Source: Parapristionchus giblindavisi
Taxonomy: Eukaryota; Nematoda; Chromadorea; Rhabditida; Diplogasteridae
NCBI GenBank assembly: GCA_943737045.1
Contig: CALSFV010000012.1
Coordinates: 372,001-436,000, forward strand
Direction: 5' to 3'
Length of the DNA: 64,000 nucleotides
Positions 1 to 13,100 of this stretch are shown in pieces. The position numbers and the translations under genes were made by a program. Below the pieces are notes generated by a model. That model saw only the letters and a list, made by a program, of their open reading frames with translations, was not told where the DNA came from and did not search any database. Numbering within the stretch: position 1 is the stretch's first letter; every line of letters starts with the position of its first letter.

Positions 1-3000
1 GTTCTTAGCTTGAGTCCATCGATCTCCACTCACTCCTTTTCTACCGTACCAGACCTTGTAAGGAGTGGGACATGCATACCTTTAAATAGAATAAATGATT
101 GATTAAGTATGACTGCTTGCTTTCTTAGCAAAAATGGAAAGAATCAAATAAATAAAGCTTACTTTCCTTCGACGGTATTGTGAATGGGAACACAGACTTC
201 AGTGTCTCCACTGCATGGGATATCAGTCTCAACTGTTGAGAGATCGGGACACCCAGCTTAAGATCAAAGATCAAAAAATAGATCAGAGATCAAAGACCAA
301 TCCACTCACACTTATCTTCCTCCTCCTTGTGTTTGAAGACGCTTTTCTTAGCCGTACAATCGACTCCATTAACGTTGATCTTATTGTTTCCATCGAACCA
401 AGCACCACCAGCACCACATCTGAATCATGGAGGAATTAATGGGGAAAAAATCAAAGATGCAATATTTTACAAGAATTGAAAATGTTTTCAATATGTATAT
501 ATAAAAAATGCGAGAGAGTTCAAAGATCAAAGATCAAATGGTACTCACACAAGTCCATTAGCAGCCAGCTTCCACTCTTCGGATTTTCCGCCAATTGGTC
601 CATACCACACAGTGAATGGAGCTTCACATGAGTACCTAGAAAAATCAAAGATTAAGAATGAAATTTGAAAGATTAAAGATCAATCACTCTTACTTTCCAT
701 TGCGAGGTCGTTGAATGCCTTGACAGACTTCTTCATCATCACACGGAACTCCTTCGGTTTCCTTTCCAGAGATAAGACCGGGACAAGCGTTCACTGAAAA
801 AAAATAGAATATTTTTAGAGTAATGTTGTGTTGAAAACTCATCGAAAGAAAGAAAATTCTCCTTATTTACAAACTGTTTCGTCTGTTTTCTCACGACTTT
901 TGAACAGCGCAATCATTGAATACTTCCAACTAATTTGACGCCCTTTTTCCTTTTTTTGTCTTCGCTTGAACTATCGTTAAATTTTAAGGAATATTTGGCG
1001 TATTCAAATATTTCAAATACGTTCACTAACATCCTGCGGCGATCTCATTGACAGTCTTCGTCTTTGTATCCCTCGATGGAGCAACTCCACCTCCATATGG
1101 CATACTGCGACTCTCAGCGTTCAGTTCGGATTCTAAACGATTCATCTTGTTAAATATGATCTTTGAACTTTCTCATCTCACTCTTGGCTGTACAATCGAT
1201 AGCAACTGAAGTGACGACTTCATTACCATTGTACCATCTTCCATCTTCACCGCATCTGATAATTAGTGTGCATAGAAAATAAATTCGTATTATGAATATT
1301 TTTGAGTTAAAATGAAATATTGTGTGCGGAAAGCGGTAGTGATCTACCTGAGACCACCAGGGGCCATAGTCCATTGTTCACTTGAATCGAGTCCAAGAGG
1401 TCCGTACCAGACTGAGAACGGAGAGGGACAACGATATCTGATATGAACGGTTCAGTTCAAAAGGATTAGGATAGTTAAGGTTCATATAAATGAGATCTGT
1501 CACTTACTTTCCATCTACGGGAGCTTCGATCTTCCGACAAACTTCATCGGCATCACAGGGAATATCAACATGACCAGAACGAAGAGGCTCGCAGGTCGCT
1601 GCACAAAATCGATTTTTTTTTCATTAAAAAACAAAGAGTAAAACGGCAAAAATAAAATATAGCTCGATTATATGTCCTAGTCCAAAATCGTTTAGTAATT
1701 CTATTAAATCAATTATATGTAGCTCTTCTTAACCTTTTCGATGTCCACTACTATACTTATGCTACCCCGTTGTGGCATAGTAAATTATGTATTCAACCAT
1801 TTTTCTTGTTGTGTCCTATGTATTGTTCATTACGTACCAGCATAATAAAGTTATTATTATTATTATAAATAGTGTACCTGGAAGGGATCCACCGATCTTT
1901 GATCCAGTTTCGGTCTTGAGACATCCTTGAACGTTGTCCTTGTAGTCACAGACCTGGAGAGATCAAAGTTCAAGTTTCAAAGATCATAGTATAATCACAT
2001 ACTTTGTTGGCTTCGTGGAAGAATTGTCCAAAGGGGCAAGCCTGCTCCACAGCCATACCACTGAAGCAACTGAAGAACCAAAGATGGTTTCAGAGATCAA
2101 AGATCAAAGATCATTTTCAAAAGATCAAAAACGAACGTGATGAAAGTGTTTGAACAAGCGATGTCTCTTGGCTTGTATGGTCCATCCTCAAGGCCCGTGC
2201 AATTGAATTCAGCCCTGAATTTTCAGTTTTAAAATAAAAATTAGTTATAAAATAAGGAAATAATGTACTCACGATGCCTTGATGACTGAGTGTGAGTCGC
2301 GAGCGACACTGAATTAAAATAATCAATATCTTAAAATAAAATTTAATATAAATCGCAGAATTTACATGAATGAACGTCGATTATCGATTAGATTATGATC
2401 GAATGTTTTGTAAATAGCTCATTGTCAGGGAAAGGCTCTGTACATTTGAAATGACCATTTCTTATTTCACTATTAGTCTTTTGATTCTCTCACTACATTT
2501 TATCTCCTCAAGATGACGGTTTCTCTATTCAAGAGGGAGTACTTTTCCTTTATTCACAGCCTAAGGCGCTTATCCCCTATGGTTAGCAAGAGCTTGATCC
2601 ATCATCCCTGTATCCTCTACTACATAGTCTACAAACCAGTCATATATCAAAGGTCAAGGATGGTTTTGATTGTCTCTGGCATTAATTGTTAAAGAAGACC
2701 CTCGAGTTTTTATGTGACTAAACTGGCCAGGCAGAACCATAGATCACATCTCTTTGTATTCAAATCCAATTTCTCTAAAAGGGATAAAAGGGAGATTCGA
2801 GTATTCATATGCCCTATAATCCCTATCACATATCTTATAACAATAATATCAATGGCATTTTTAAGGTTCAGAGATGATGAATAAGACTGTCACTAATTGT
2901 AAGATTGTATGACTAACCCCTCTTGACAGATGGGCACGTCCACTTTGTATTCGCACTTTCTCTTCAATGGATTGAAATAGAGTCCCTTCGGGCAGTCGTA

Positions 3001-3337
3001 CGAGTAGAGCTGAATATATTTTATAAACTTGGAATTTCAATTTTAAACATCCAAAAGAGCTCAAATCGAAAAAAATCTGAATAACATTTGTATATCATAC
3101 TCGATCGTTGACGCATCTCCAGAATTTGCTACTACATCCTTTGACATAGTATCCATCTCCAGCCTTGAGACAATCCGGCTTAGACGAACCTGTAAACCAA
3201 TCGATATTTATTGATCTTTTGGTTTTCATTGGTTCGATGTGTAACAAAAATCAATAAATAGTACCATCTTCGTCGTGTTTTTTCGTGGCAAATGTTGCCG
3301 TACAGACGATGGCCACGATGGCCAGTCTGAGAAGCAT
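1..3337 (-). CDS. Secreted chitin-binding (peritrophin-A/CBM14) protein with Cys-rich repeat modules; C-terminus beyond window edge
   Basis: Hand-built exons, in gene order: 3265-3337, 3101-3189, 2918-3009, 2273-2308, 2137-2214, 2003-2069, 1878-1953, 1508-1598, 1348-1437, 1182-1255, 1031-1132, 694-793, 549-635, 310-419, 163-256 and 1-79 (open at the edge). All junctions are GT-AG and keep one frame of about 446 codons. The start ATG at 3337 opens a hydrophobic signal peptide (MLLRLAIVAIVCTATFA). Two six-cysteine CBM14 domains follow: exons 2-3 (DCLKAG...FWRC...YDCPKG...KCEYK...PIC) and exons 5-7 (FNCTG...ITC...QACPFG...VCDYK...GC). The rest is a tandem module of about 85 residues, each made of three exons, with the recurring core VWYGP and an ending near DCTAK: two complete copies and one partial. 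CBM14 domains bind chitin outside the cell, for example in eggshell, cuticle or pharyngeal lining; which one applies here is unknown. I do not recognise the repeated module. Family call is strong; exon 11 boundaries are least certain. Confidence 0.85.
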
Positions 3338-6300
3338 CACGACTACTGTAATCATTATCGATTGAAGTGAAGAAAAACAAGACAACTACGAAACAAAGGT
3401 ACAACTTTTTTCGACGAAAAAAAAGATTTCAAGGGAATAACGAATTATTCAAATTATTTTTTAAAGCGATCTACAATAGCTTCTGCCATGCGCGGTATCA
3501 ATTACATCTATCTGATTATTGATTGAATATAGTAAAAGATGGAACACTACTCATAAAAAGTATAGTAACAGAGGTCGGAACTGGCCTAGATGACTCCGTC
3601 AAATAATGGACAAAAAAGGAGAAAACATGTGAGAGTGAGCAAGATTCTATAGAGAAAACAGTGCAAAACATGACAATCTAGAGATTATTCATGTTGTAAC
3701 TCTTCACTCCTCACCAGGTTATTTAAGTTGCACTGGAATTATGTTTAAGATACTAAAGATGAAAAGGAATTGGACTAGACTTAATACAGGCATATTGGCA
3801 TAGTGTCAGGCATATTTTAGACCAACGAGAGGAAATCATGTTTCAAAGTGAAACGTATCCGTAAAAGCTTGAGCAGTCAACCATATTAGTGACCAAAGGG
3901 TCGAAGATAGTAAAGCAAGGTCCATTTAAAGTAGCTAATTGTTCAAGGATTAGAGTGAGATCACATTCACAAGGTCGAGATAGAAGAGAAAGGCACGAGA
4001 GGGGAGGTCATGAATTGAGATATGAATGGAGCCTAGAGCTATTAGTGGCTATGACCATAAAGATCATGGGGCTTAAGTTAGACGGGAAACTTAACGCAGG
4101 GAGGTCGAAATCAGGCAAAATTAATTAAAGAGGTTTGAGTCATAGGAAGAGGAAGTAGAGTATTCATTGAAACAATTGAATAAAGAGTGAGACATAAGCA
4201 TCTATAAGAATGAATAAAGAAGAGTACTTCACTATGACTAGAGAGAAATGGCACTAAATCAATGTGTCAGACGGGATAGTTGCACTTTTTACTCCATATT
4301 ATTATTTCCTATGTCACTCTCGCACACTAACCCATTCAGTAGTTCTCTAAAAGTCGATTGAATAGCTTGAAACTCTCATCTTTCATCACTATGACCTCCC
4401 TATACTATAGATACCCCCATGAATGGACCATAGCCCTATTGGATTAGTTACGCCATCGGATTACTCGTTAACATCATGGCAACTACCTATATACTATGTA
4501 GAATATGACCTAAGCGCACATGGCTACGGTAGAGTAATATGCTAAGTTTCCGTAGGCTGACTAATGGGGTTACGGTAGGACGAAATATTGATATCAAACG
4601 GGCCTCGGGATCTTCATGTACATACATCTAATCAGTATTTTATCAACTATCGAATAGTTATATTTTCGTGAAGACGCGAAAATTTCAAGTGAAGTAGTGT
4701 GATAAACAACATGGTGGGGGGAGATGGTCCATGACAAATGATCCATGTTTAGTAGGGTAATAGAGTAAATAGAAAATGATACTCATCGATTATACAAAAT
4801 ATAATGCTCGAGCTATTCGATGCGGAAAGTTATTCTATTAAATGATCGCGACTACTGAAACTGATCTTGGTTACTGTAAGAATGATTGAGGATAAAGATA
4901 AGAATACAGTAGGATTGAAAATGGATAGAAAGAGGAAGACTATGTGTAGAGGGCGTGACATGAACGACTTATATACAGCTATCAGTCGAAAGATCAAATT
5001 CCGAGAAGTTTCCTGGAGGGACTGAACTGATCGAAGAGAGTGCAGACATACAGACAACGAGAGAGTGTGTGATATTGAGAGAGTGGTAGAGAAATAGAGG
5101 AATACTGATGGTTATGTGGAGATAAAGCATGGATTGAGTGAGAGACTATGTGAATTAGAGAGAATTGTAGAGAGATAAGGATTACCAGATAGAATGTATC
5201 TTCATTGGTCTAATCATTCAACTATAATATTTTGATTTATTCTCTATATCGATCAGGGTTATGTATTTTTCGTTTTCCGACTTTTCGATATTTTTTCGCA
5301 AAACAATTTCGACGAAAAAGGTTCGAAAAAATCTAATGGTTTGTCATAAAAAAGCACAAAATTAAAAAAAAAATTAATGAAATTTTAAAAAAATTGGAAA
5401 AAGTTTCACTTGAGCATAAATTTATTGTTTTTATCAGCTGCAAGCTGCTTCAAATAAGAATCATACAGTTTTATTTCTCGCGTTTCCATTTTATCAATAG
5501 TGAAATTTATGTTTTAGAAAGAGAAAAAATTTTCACATGTTTTTCAAAATTAAAATTCGAAAATTTTCGAAGACCTTTTCCCACAAAACCCTGATATCGA
5601 TATCACTTATGTTTAATACCAGTATTTACCAGACTTTCAATTTTTGGCATTCCATTGCATCTCCACTTTTCTTTTGTTTATGATCATTTCTGATTGTTTT
5701 ATTTCTATATTTCTGGAGTGTGTGAAAAATCGAGAAAAATCAGAAAAAAGTATTTATTCATTTATTTGTTCCTTTAAAGAACCCGTGAGATGAAAGAATC
5801 AATCAATCAATCAGTAAATTCAAATATTTCAGATAATACATTTGAAAAGACCAACAATGTGAGAAAAATTGTAAAAGACAAACACGTGACGGCAAAAGAA
5901 ATCAATAATCTATCAGATATGGTCCTTGCAAAATAATAAACACTGTATACTCTGATATAGGGACGATCTACAGTAATCAAAATAATATAAGAAAATCAAT
6001 AATGAAGCTTTATTGATGGAACAATTTTCGAATAATAGAATCTTACTGTTTGATTTAATTCTATGAAATCAACCGTCATCGAAAGAACTTCAATTTAAAA
6101 AAAGTAGAAGGAGCACGGTATCCTCTGTAGTTGTAGAGACTATCGTGAATTGACTAATCGATATATAACAACGAAGTTATAAGAGAGGAGAGAAGAGAGA
6201 GATCAAAGATCATTGAGGAGGATGATAAAATAATAATATAATAATAATTCACTACAAGCTATTCCTAATTGAGTCGATGAAGGCAAGGCAATGGCAAGGG

Positions 6301-7131
6301 AATTCAATAACAAAAAGTGATGAAAAACAATGTATTCAGGCAAGGATTACAGTAGGATTACTGTAGAGGATGAATGAGGTATTGATAGGATTACGGTAGA
6401 TGACGACTAGAAGAATGAGCTATTGGCATATTTGGATGCCAATTCCATAGTGAGAGGATGAGGTGAGAGAAGTTGAAAGGTATCTATTGTAGACATTGTC
6501 TCTCGTTTGTATGCTGCCACTTTCTGAAAATGATTATCGATTATTGGAAAAGTTTGAGATCCAGCTACCGTATGATCGATAGTAATGGTTATGATGGAAT
6601 ATGGAATATAGTGTACTACTATTTGGTTGGATCAAAGTTTCAATCATTAAGCAATATATCATTCCATTATTCATTAACTATTCCCCTTATCGTTACAATC
6701 GATCAGCATAGAGATAGATCGGCCACTGATAGTATATCTATCATCGAGCTTTCCACACGAACGCAACGGAAACAATATTTTCTTAATAACAAGCCAAGAT
6801 CTTTCACAATCTCTAGCCCCATCAAGCCGTTTATCATTCAATTGAGTAAAAAAAGAGTAATACATCTTGATCTATTGAGAACAACTGTTTAAGCAGTCTC
6901 ATTCATTACAATTTAACCAGTCTATTGAGGAATGGAGGAGGAAGGATAAGTAAGAGTTAGATGGGTGAGAGAGGCTAGAGGATTGAAGAGAGTCAATGTT
7001 GCGAGACAGACAACGAGAGACAAAAAGTAGTGAAGACTGAATGGAATTGACCACAAAAAAAGGATACTTCGAGACAGAAAATGAATGGATGTCAAAGATT
7101 GAAACTGCTTCAGAATAAAAGAAAACCTTAC
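3338..7131. other. Intergenic region; no gene recognised apart from a possible last exon of the upstream receptor
   Basis: This 3.8 kb separates the start of the chitin-binding gene from the last confident exon of the nuclear receptor gene. Short open frames here lack splice-linked homology and codon regularity. The missing C-terminal receptor exon(s) and its 3' UTR should lie in the right part, but I could not identify them. It contains one hAT-like MITE (5254-5593), runs of the AAAGATC heptamer, and several TACGGTA/TACTGTA motifs. Confidence 0.5.
5254..5593. mobile_element. hAT-type MITE with 8-bp target-site duplication
   Basis: The 340-bp element begins CAGGGTTATG and ends AAAACCCTG, so its termini are short inverted repeats of the hAT CAGGG type. 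It is flanked on both sides by the identical 8-mer ATATCGAT (5246-5253 and 5594-5601), the target-site duplication length expected of hAT transposition. The interior is A/T-rich and encodes no transposase, so it is non-autonomous. Confidence 0.8.
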
Positions 7132-10100
7132 TGATGTTCTAGCTAACGCTTCGGAGGGGACGCGCTAGAGTCAAGGGTACGGTAGCATTGAGTAAAGATC
7201 AAAGATCAATCGAACCGAACCTGGACATTGGTCAGTCGCAGCAGAAGAGCACCGTATCTGCAAGAGGCTTCGGTAGGATCAGAATATTTGGAGTCGAGAT
7301 GATTCTGAAAGAATTTCATAAATCAATTCTATTGACGAATCAACACAATTTAATGAACGAAATTAAAGAATAATATGTAAACCCAAAGATCATATAACTA
7401 CTCTAACATCACATCTGTAAGTCATTAATATTAAGACCAACGATCGTATAATCAAAGAGTTAATACCTTGAGGGAATAGAGTAATCGTCGTCGTTTCGCA
7501 GAGATCATATTACGACCATTCTCCGATAGTGTCACACAATCTATAAAATAAAGAGAATATAAAATGGTTATTTAATTATTCTCGAATATGAGTCATAGCC
7601 CGAATAGCTTAACGTTAGAGATTTTCAAAATATGGCTATGTTTTCAAACAATCAAGAAAATTCGGCCAGTCATAGTTTGTAGCGTATATTTCGGCCTATG
7701 ATATGAGTCCAAGTGGGCAAGAAAATATTTAAAAAAAAAGTGTTCAGTGTGGCTAAATAATATTAGAACATTTAAATGATCATTCAGTTCTTTACTAGCA
7801 ATGGGAGACCAAATACACGTACCGGGATCAAAGAATACAATAGCCATCAAGAGAAGATATTCAATTCGAGTCATTTGCATACGACGAATCGATACGAGAA
7901 TACCTATAATGAATGTTTGGCTGTTTCGAAATCATTCTGAAACACAAATTTTGGAAAAAAATAATTAGACAAAAATATATAGTTTCACGTATATATTTTA
8001 CAGCAATGAAAAACTAAACGAGAATAGAAAGTAAAAGATATCATTGTAAATCTATTCAAATATCGACTAACCATTGATTACTGCAACTACGGTAGGCATC
8101 AATCCCGATCGATCTTTCAGTGCATCTGGTGAGACGGAAACATTACGGTAACTGAAATATCGATTAAATTGGAAAGGCAAAAAACTAAAGACAATAATTA
8201 GGAAAGTATGGTAAAGTTGGATATTGCTTGTTAGCAAATATGTAAGTTCTTAAGATAGTTAATTAACTAACCCAACCAATCCATCTGGGAATACAATTCT
8301 ATCAGTGTATTTGGCCGGAGTGTACCATGCCTCACATAGACAAAGATTAGCAAATGCAGAATGAATGAATAAACGAGATTGATCCTCACGAGACAAATGA
8401 GTAAACACCTGCAATTTTATTTATTTATTTATCTTTAATATGTAAATTACTCATTATTCAATGGAACTGTCAAATACAGCATACAAGATGTCTTATAGTC
8501 TAGTACAAGCAAATAAAACAGCAATAACAACACAATTATACCTCAAAACTCTTGGCCCATTCTGCAATAGACGACAGAATCTTGGCACGCCATGTGGAGA
8601 AATTGTGTTGATCGGAGGGTCCCATCAAAGCCTTGGCATACTGTAATGATCCAGATGAGATCAAAGTTCACAACACATGCAAGTAGGACGTACAGTACCG
8701 TGCAAAAGTATATCCACTTTTGCTTTTTTCGTCATAACTTTTTTCAAACTCAACCGATCAAGTCCAGCTTTTCAGGGATTATTTTGAGAGTGTTCTCACG
8801 TGTTTAAATTGTTCATTCTTAATCGATAAAGGTATGCGGATACCGTACCCAAAATTGCCGTGATGGATCAATCAATTAGAAACCCTCGAACACCGTAGAT
8901 AGAAACCCTCGAACACCGTAGATCAGGGCTGGGATTTTTTGTTTGGTATTTTTTTTTGTTTGTTGGTTTTTTTTGGGTTTTTGAGAATTTTTTGTTTGGT
9001 ATTTTTTTTTGTTTGGTTTTTCTGCAAAAACCAAAAAATAACAAAAAAATCGGATAAAGAAAATTTACACAAATTTGCTTGAAAAGTTAGTTTATGATCA
9101 GTTTTGTTGTTCATTTTTCACCGTAAGACAACATTGGTGAGTGTAATATTACGGAATAGTGTTAAAGAAGGGGATTTTTTTCTTGAGTGATTATACTTGT
9201 CAGGCAGGGCTATAGATGACATCTACCTGAATACAAAATCAATATTATCTCAAATTATGGATACCCCGGAATACCGTAATCCGACATGAAAGTTCGTTGT
9301 TGCGCCAAGGAAATGCCAGGGACAATGCTGCCTTTCGAATTTGAAAGCTAGATATAGAGAAAATCGCAAACGGGAATCCAAACGCTCGTGGTGCGGTTAC
9401 AAGCGCTGATTACTAACCAGTGTTCACGGGCTACGCCTTTGGCCTCTCGAATCTATTAGAGAATATAGAATGCCACATAATTGGTCCCACGTTCTACATG
9501 ATAACAGCGCACCCCATACATTTACATACCCTCACAAGGTGAGGATCGACGCACTCTATACGGCTCTTTTTAGCATCTGCCCCCTATATGAGGGTCCTTT
9601 TTTAAGCTAAAAATTATAATTCAACCGAAAAATAACGAAATCTACCCACTATATAAAAATAAAACGGTGAGGGTGCCTAAAATGTATGCCGCACCCTCAA
9701 TTTCCTGATTCCCCTACTTTAACTAATCAATAAAATGCTGCCGATAACAAATCGACAACGAATTTATCTTCTATGTTTGTTTTAGTTGTTGATTTTAAGA
9801 ATTTTGACTCTGAATAAAGAATAGTTACTATTTAAAGTAAGAGTAGCACGAGATAATGTTACAATTTTCTCGGTACAGTGGGAAAATTTAATTATTTTAT
9901 TTTTTTTTGGTTTTTTTTTGGTTTTTTTTTTGTTTGGTGAGAAATTTTTTTTGTTGAACCCAAACAAAAAATTTTTTGGTCGAAATTATTTTTTGTCCCA
10001 GCCCTGCCGTAGATCCATCATAGACATTAAAACTTCTATTAAACTACTTAGAGGCAAATTTAGGATTTCAAATAAGAAAAATCACTATTTCAAAACATAT

Positions 10101-13100
10101 ATTACAAGAAATGGGTTGAACTTCTCCAATTCAGGGTCCCGTTTCCAGCACAATAGCTTCTTTTTGCGAGCGGCCCGTTTGCTTACAAAACCCGAAAATA
10201 GAATCTCCTTTGATGTAGGAGCCTGATCTGCATGTCCTGTTGTTATCTGTCCATCACTTACATGTTTTCTTTCCCCCTATTGATATCCTCAACTAGGCTC
10301 AGTTCATTATCATAATTTCATTCCATTCATTACTACTCTTCATTTCTTTGTTTCACACCATTTGTTCGCTAAATGTGAATAAATATATATAATTACCTGT
10401 GATATATCATTGAATGCATTGGGTGCATCTAATGCAGCTGCTATCGATCCATGAAGGGGCGTGGCCAATGACGTCAACAAGGTATGGAACTTGTGCTCTT
10501 TACCCATAAGTAGTTTGATCAGAGGATCGACGGACTGGAATGGAAAAAATCAACACAGATCAATTTGAAAATTAATAATCAATAGTTTAAATAAAATAAA
10601 CTTACATCTTCATTAGCATCAACTCCATCGTAGATCAATCGAGCCTTTCGTTTTCGCCGTTGCTCCACATTCAATTCTACAATGAAAACATTGAATTATC
10701 GATTATTTTGTAACCAACAATAACATCTTTATCTATCACAACAGTGGATATCGTATTGATCGTTATCATATCCATCTATCTTATCTACTCTATACAATCT
10801 CTTCCTTGGAATATATCAAAGACGAAAACAACATGGATAAGCTTGACACTGATATTTCTTTGGTCCAAGGGATCTTCGATTTGACTAATCTTTTCACAAA
10901 ATAGATGAAATTTCAAGAGAACAAAAAGAACAGTCGGGACAGTCAGACAGAGATCAACAAATATATAAAGATCAAAATTCGATTATTATCGAAGATCAAA
11001 GATCAAAGACACTTACCAGTAGCGTCCATGCCTGCCTTGAGACATTTTTTATATCGACAATGTCTACATGAACATCGTTTCCCTTTGTCGATTTCACAAT
11101 GACCATCGAACTTACATGAATATGTACGATTCTGGAACGGGACAATTTAGAATTTTTGTAATTATGTAATTTATAAACTTGAATTTGTCTTTACATGCAC
11201 AAAAAAAATTGATTTTTCAAAATGAGAGCCTTCTAATCATCTCATCTGATCTATCACTTTTCTTCATTGTCACTAATGACAACCTAATTAGTCGCTTATT
11301 AAGCCACCGTATTCATTATAATAAATAGATGAATAGTTCTAATACCTCCATGACGACTCGTCGAAAGAACGTTTTACATCCATTACAACTCTCGACATTA
11401 TAGTGTATTCCAGTGGCCACATCCGAACACACTCGGCATAATGAACCTAATCATAATCAATATTATACTCTATTCATATTTTAACCTCAAACACACCAAA
11501 ATACAATATCAATTCATTCTATTATATTGTTTCTTACAAGATATCAATAAGGGTCTCTTTCATTAACATTGTAAACAGGTCATTTTGTTATTCACAGACT
11601 CTTAAATGGGTAGCACATTGTGGCACAACACAATTTACTCTCCACTCTATTCAAACTCTCATGTTGTTTGTTTACTAAATGAAGACTGGCTAAAACACAA
11701 TTTCAAAATAGTATTCCATTTAAGGTAGCCTATCAAGGGTCTCCTCATATTACACACTATTTCATCCACACTCTACTGTGGTAGAGACAAAAATGAGATG
11801 AAGAGACCGTTATCTTTTCCCTTAAGGCAACACCCCGAACTAGTTTGAAACTCCGCTCTGGCCACACTCTCTCACTTTCCTTGTCTACGAGAGAGCATTG
11901 TCAGAGCGGAGAGTTTCAAATTAGCTCAAGGTATGGCTTTAAAGTGTTCATGACTCACCAGGAATGAAGGTCTTCAATCGTTCCTGTTTGATCTTCGTTC
12001 TCATCGCGCCTCGTACTTCCTGCTCACAACGAGAGTACACCTCCAATTCCAATAATACCTTTTTCATTTTGATCCCTCATCCACCCTATTATTCACAGCA
12101 ATCGCGATACAAGCGAACGAGATATAGGAATGACACGCCTAATTCACTGTCCATATTAGCATTGGTCAACTCTTTTGTTGATTGCATGCAACCTGCGGTC
12201 TGAGGGACAAAGACCAAAATCCTACCAATCGTCAAACTCATTGATCACGCGAAAAATGAGAAAATAAAAGTTATATCATATGAATACTTGAGCCCACTAC
12301 TTGAGCCCATTAAATTCAAGACATAGTCATCATTTAAAAGCGAATTAACCCATTACATTCAAATTCCTACATGCTATTGGCATTAATGGAAAACATCTGA
12401 CGTAGTTTGATGATCACGAATAAGGAAATGAGAAATTGTCTTCAATTAATCTCTAAGGGATATCCGATGAAAGAAATTTTAAAAAAATGGTCCAATAAAA
12501 CAAAATCGTTGTTATTTGTCTGATCCTATATAAGACAAAGAAGAGTAGGTTTTGTACTGAAGACGAGAGTTAATGAAAAAGGTGCAGAGAGATATAGAGA
12601 TGGAGTCCATTCCGTGCTTCTCTTCTACGACAACATAGCCAGCAGCTATAATCAATCGTCTATGGTTGTTTTGTGTCGAGATATCAAGTGATGACCAACT
12701 TTGATTCAAGAATAGTGTTCGGGGCTAGATCTTTTGTTTTTATCGTGACATGTCCCTTTAACGGCTATTATGTACATATAGTTGGGACAGGGAGTGGTGT
12801 ATGTTCACTTATCGAAAACACCGTCTAATATATTGATAGCACCGCTATCTACTATTTATCAAATGATCAACTAACATAAGACAACAACTACCGTACTAAA
12901 GGTAGACATTATTTTACCCTCACAACTTTAAAAAATTCTCCAAGCGAAGCAAGAACTCAATTTGTAGATCAAAAATGAAGACAGCAGATATAAATAATGC
13001 ATTATCCATGGGTGTAAGAACGCAGAGATCTGATGATACGCATACAGCTTCATAATTATGTGTAAACACTTTTGCAGTTGTAGCATATAATATAATATCG

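Noticed and set aside
7020..7115. Candidate C-terminal nuclear receptor exon starting TTTCAATCTTTGACATCC (minus strand)
   Set aside because: It is open, but the encoded pyrimidine-driven sequence lacks the helix 11-12 pattern of the family.
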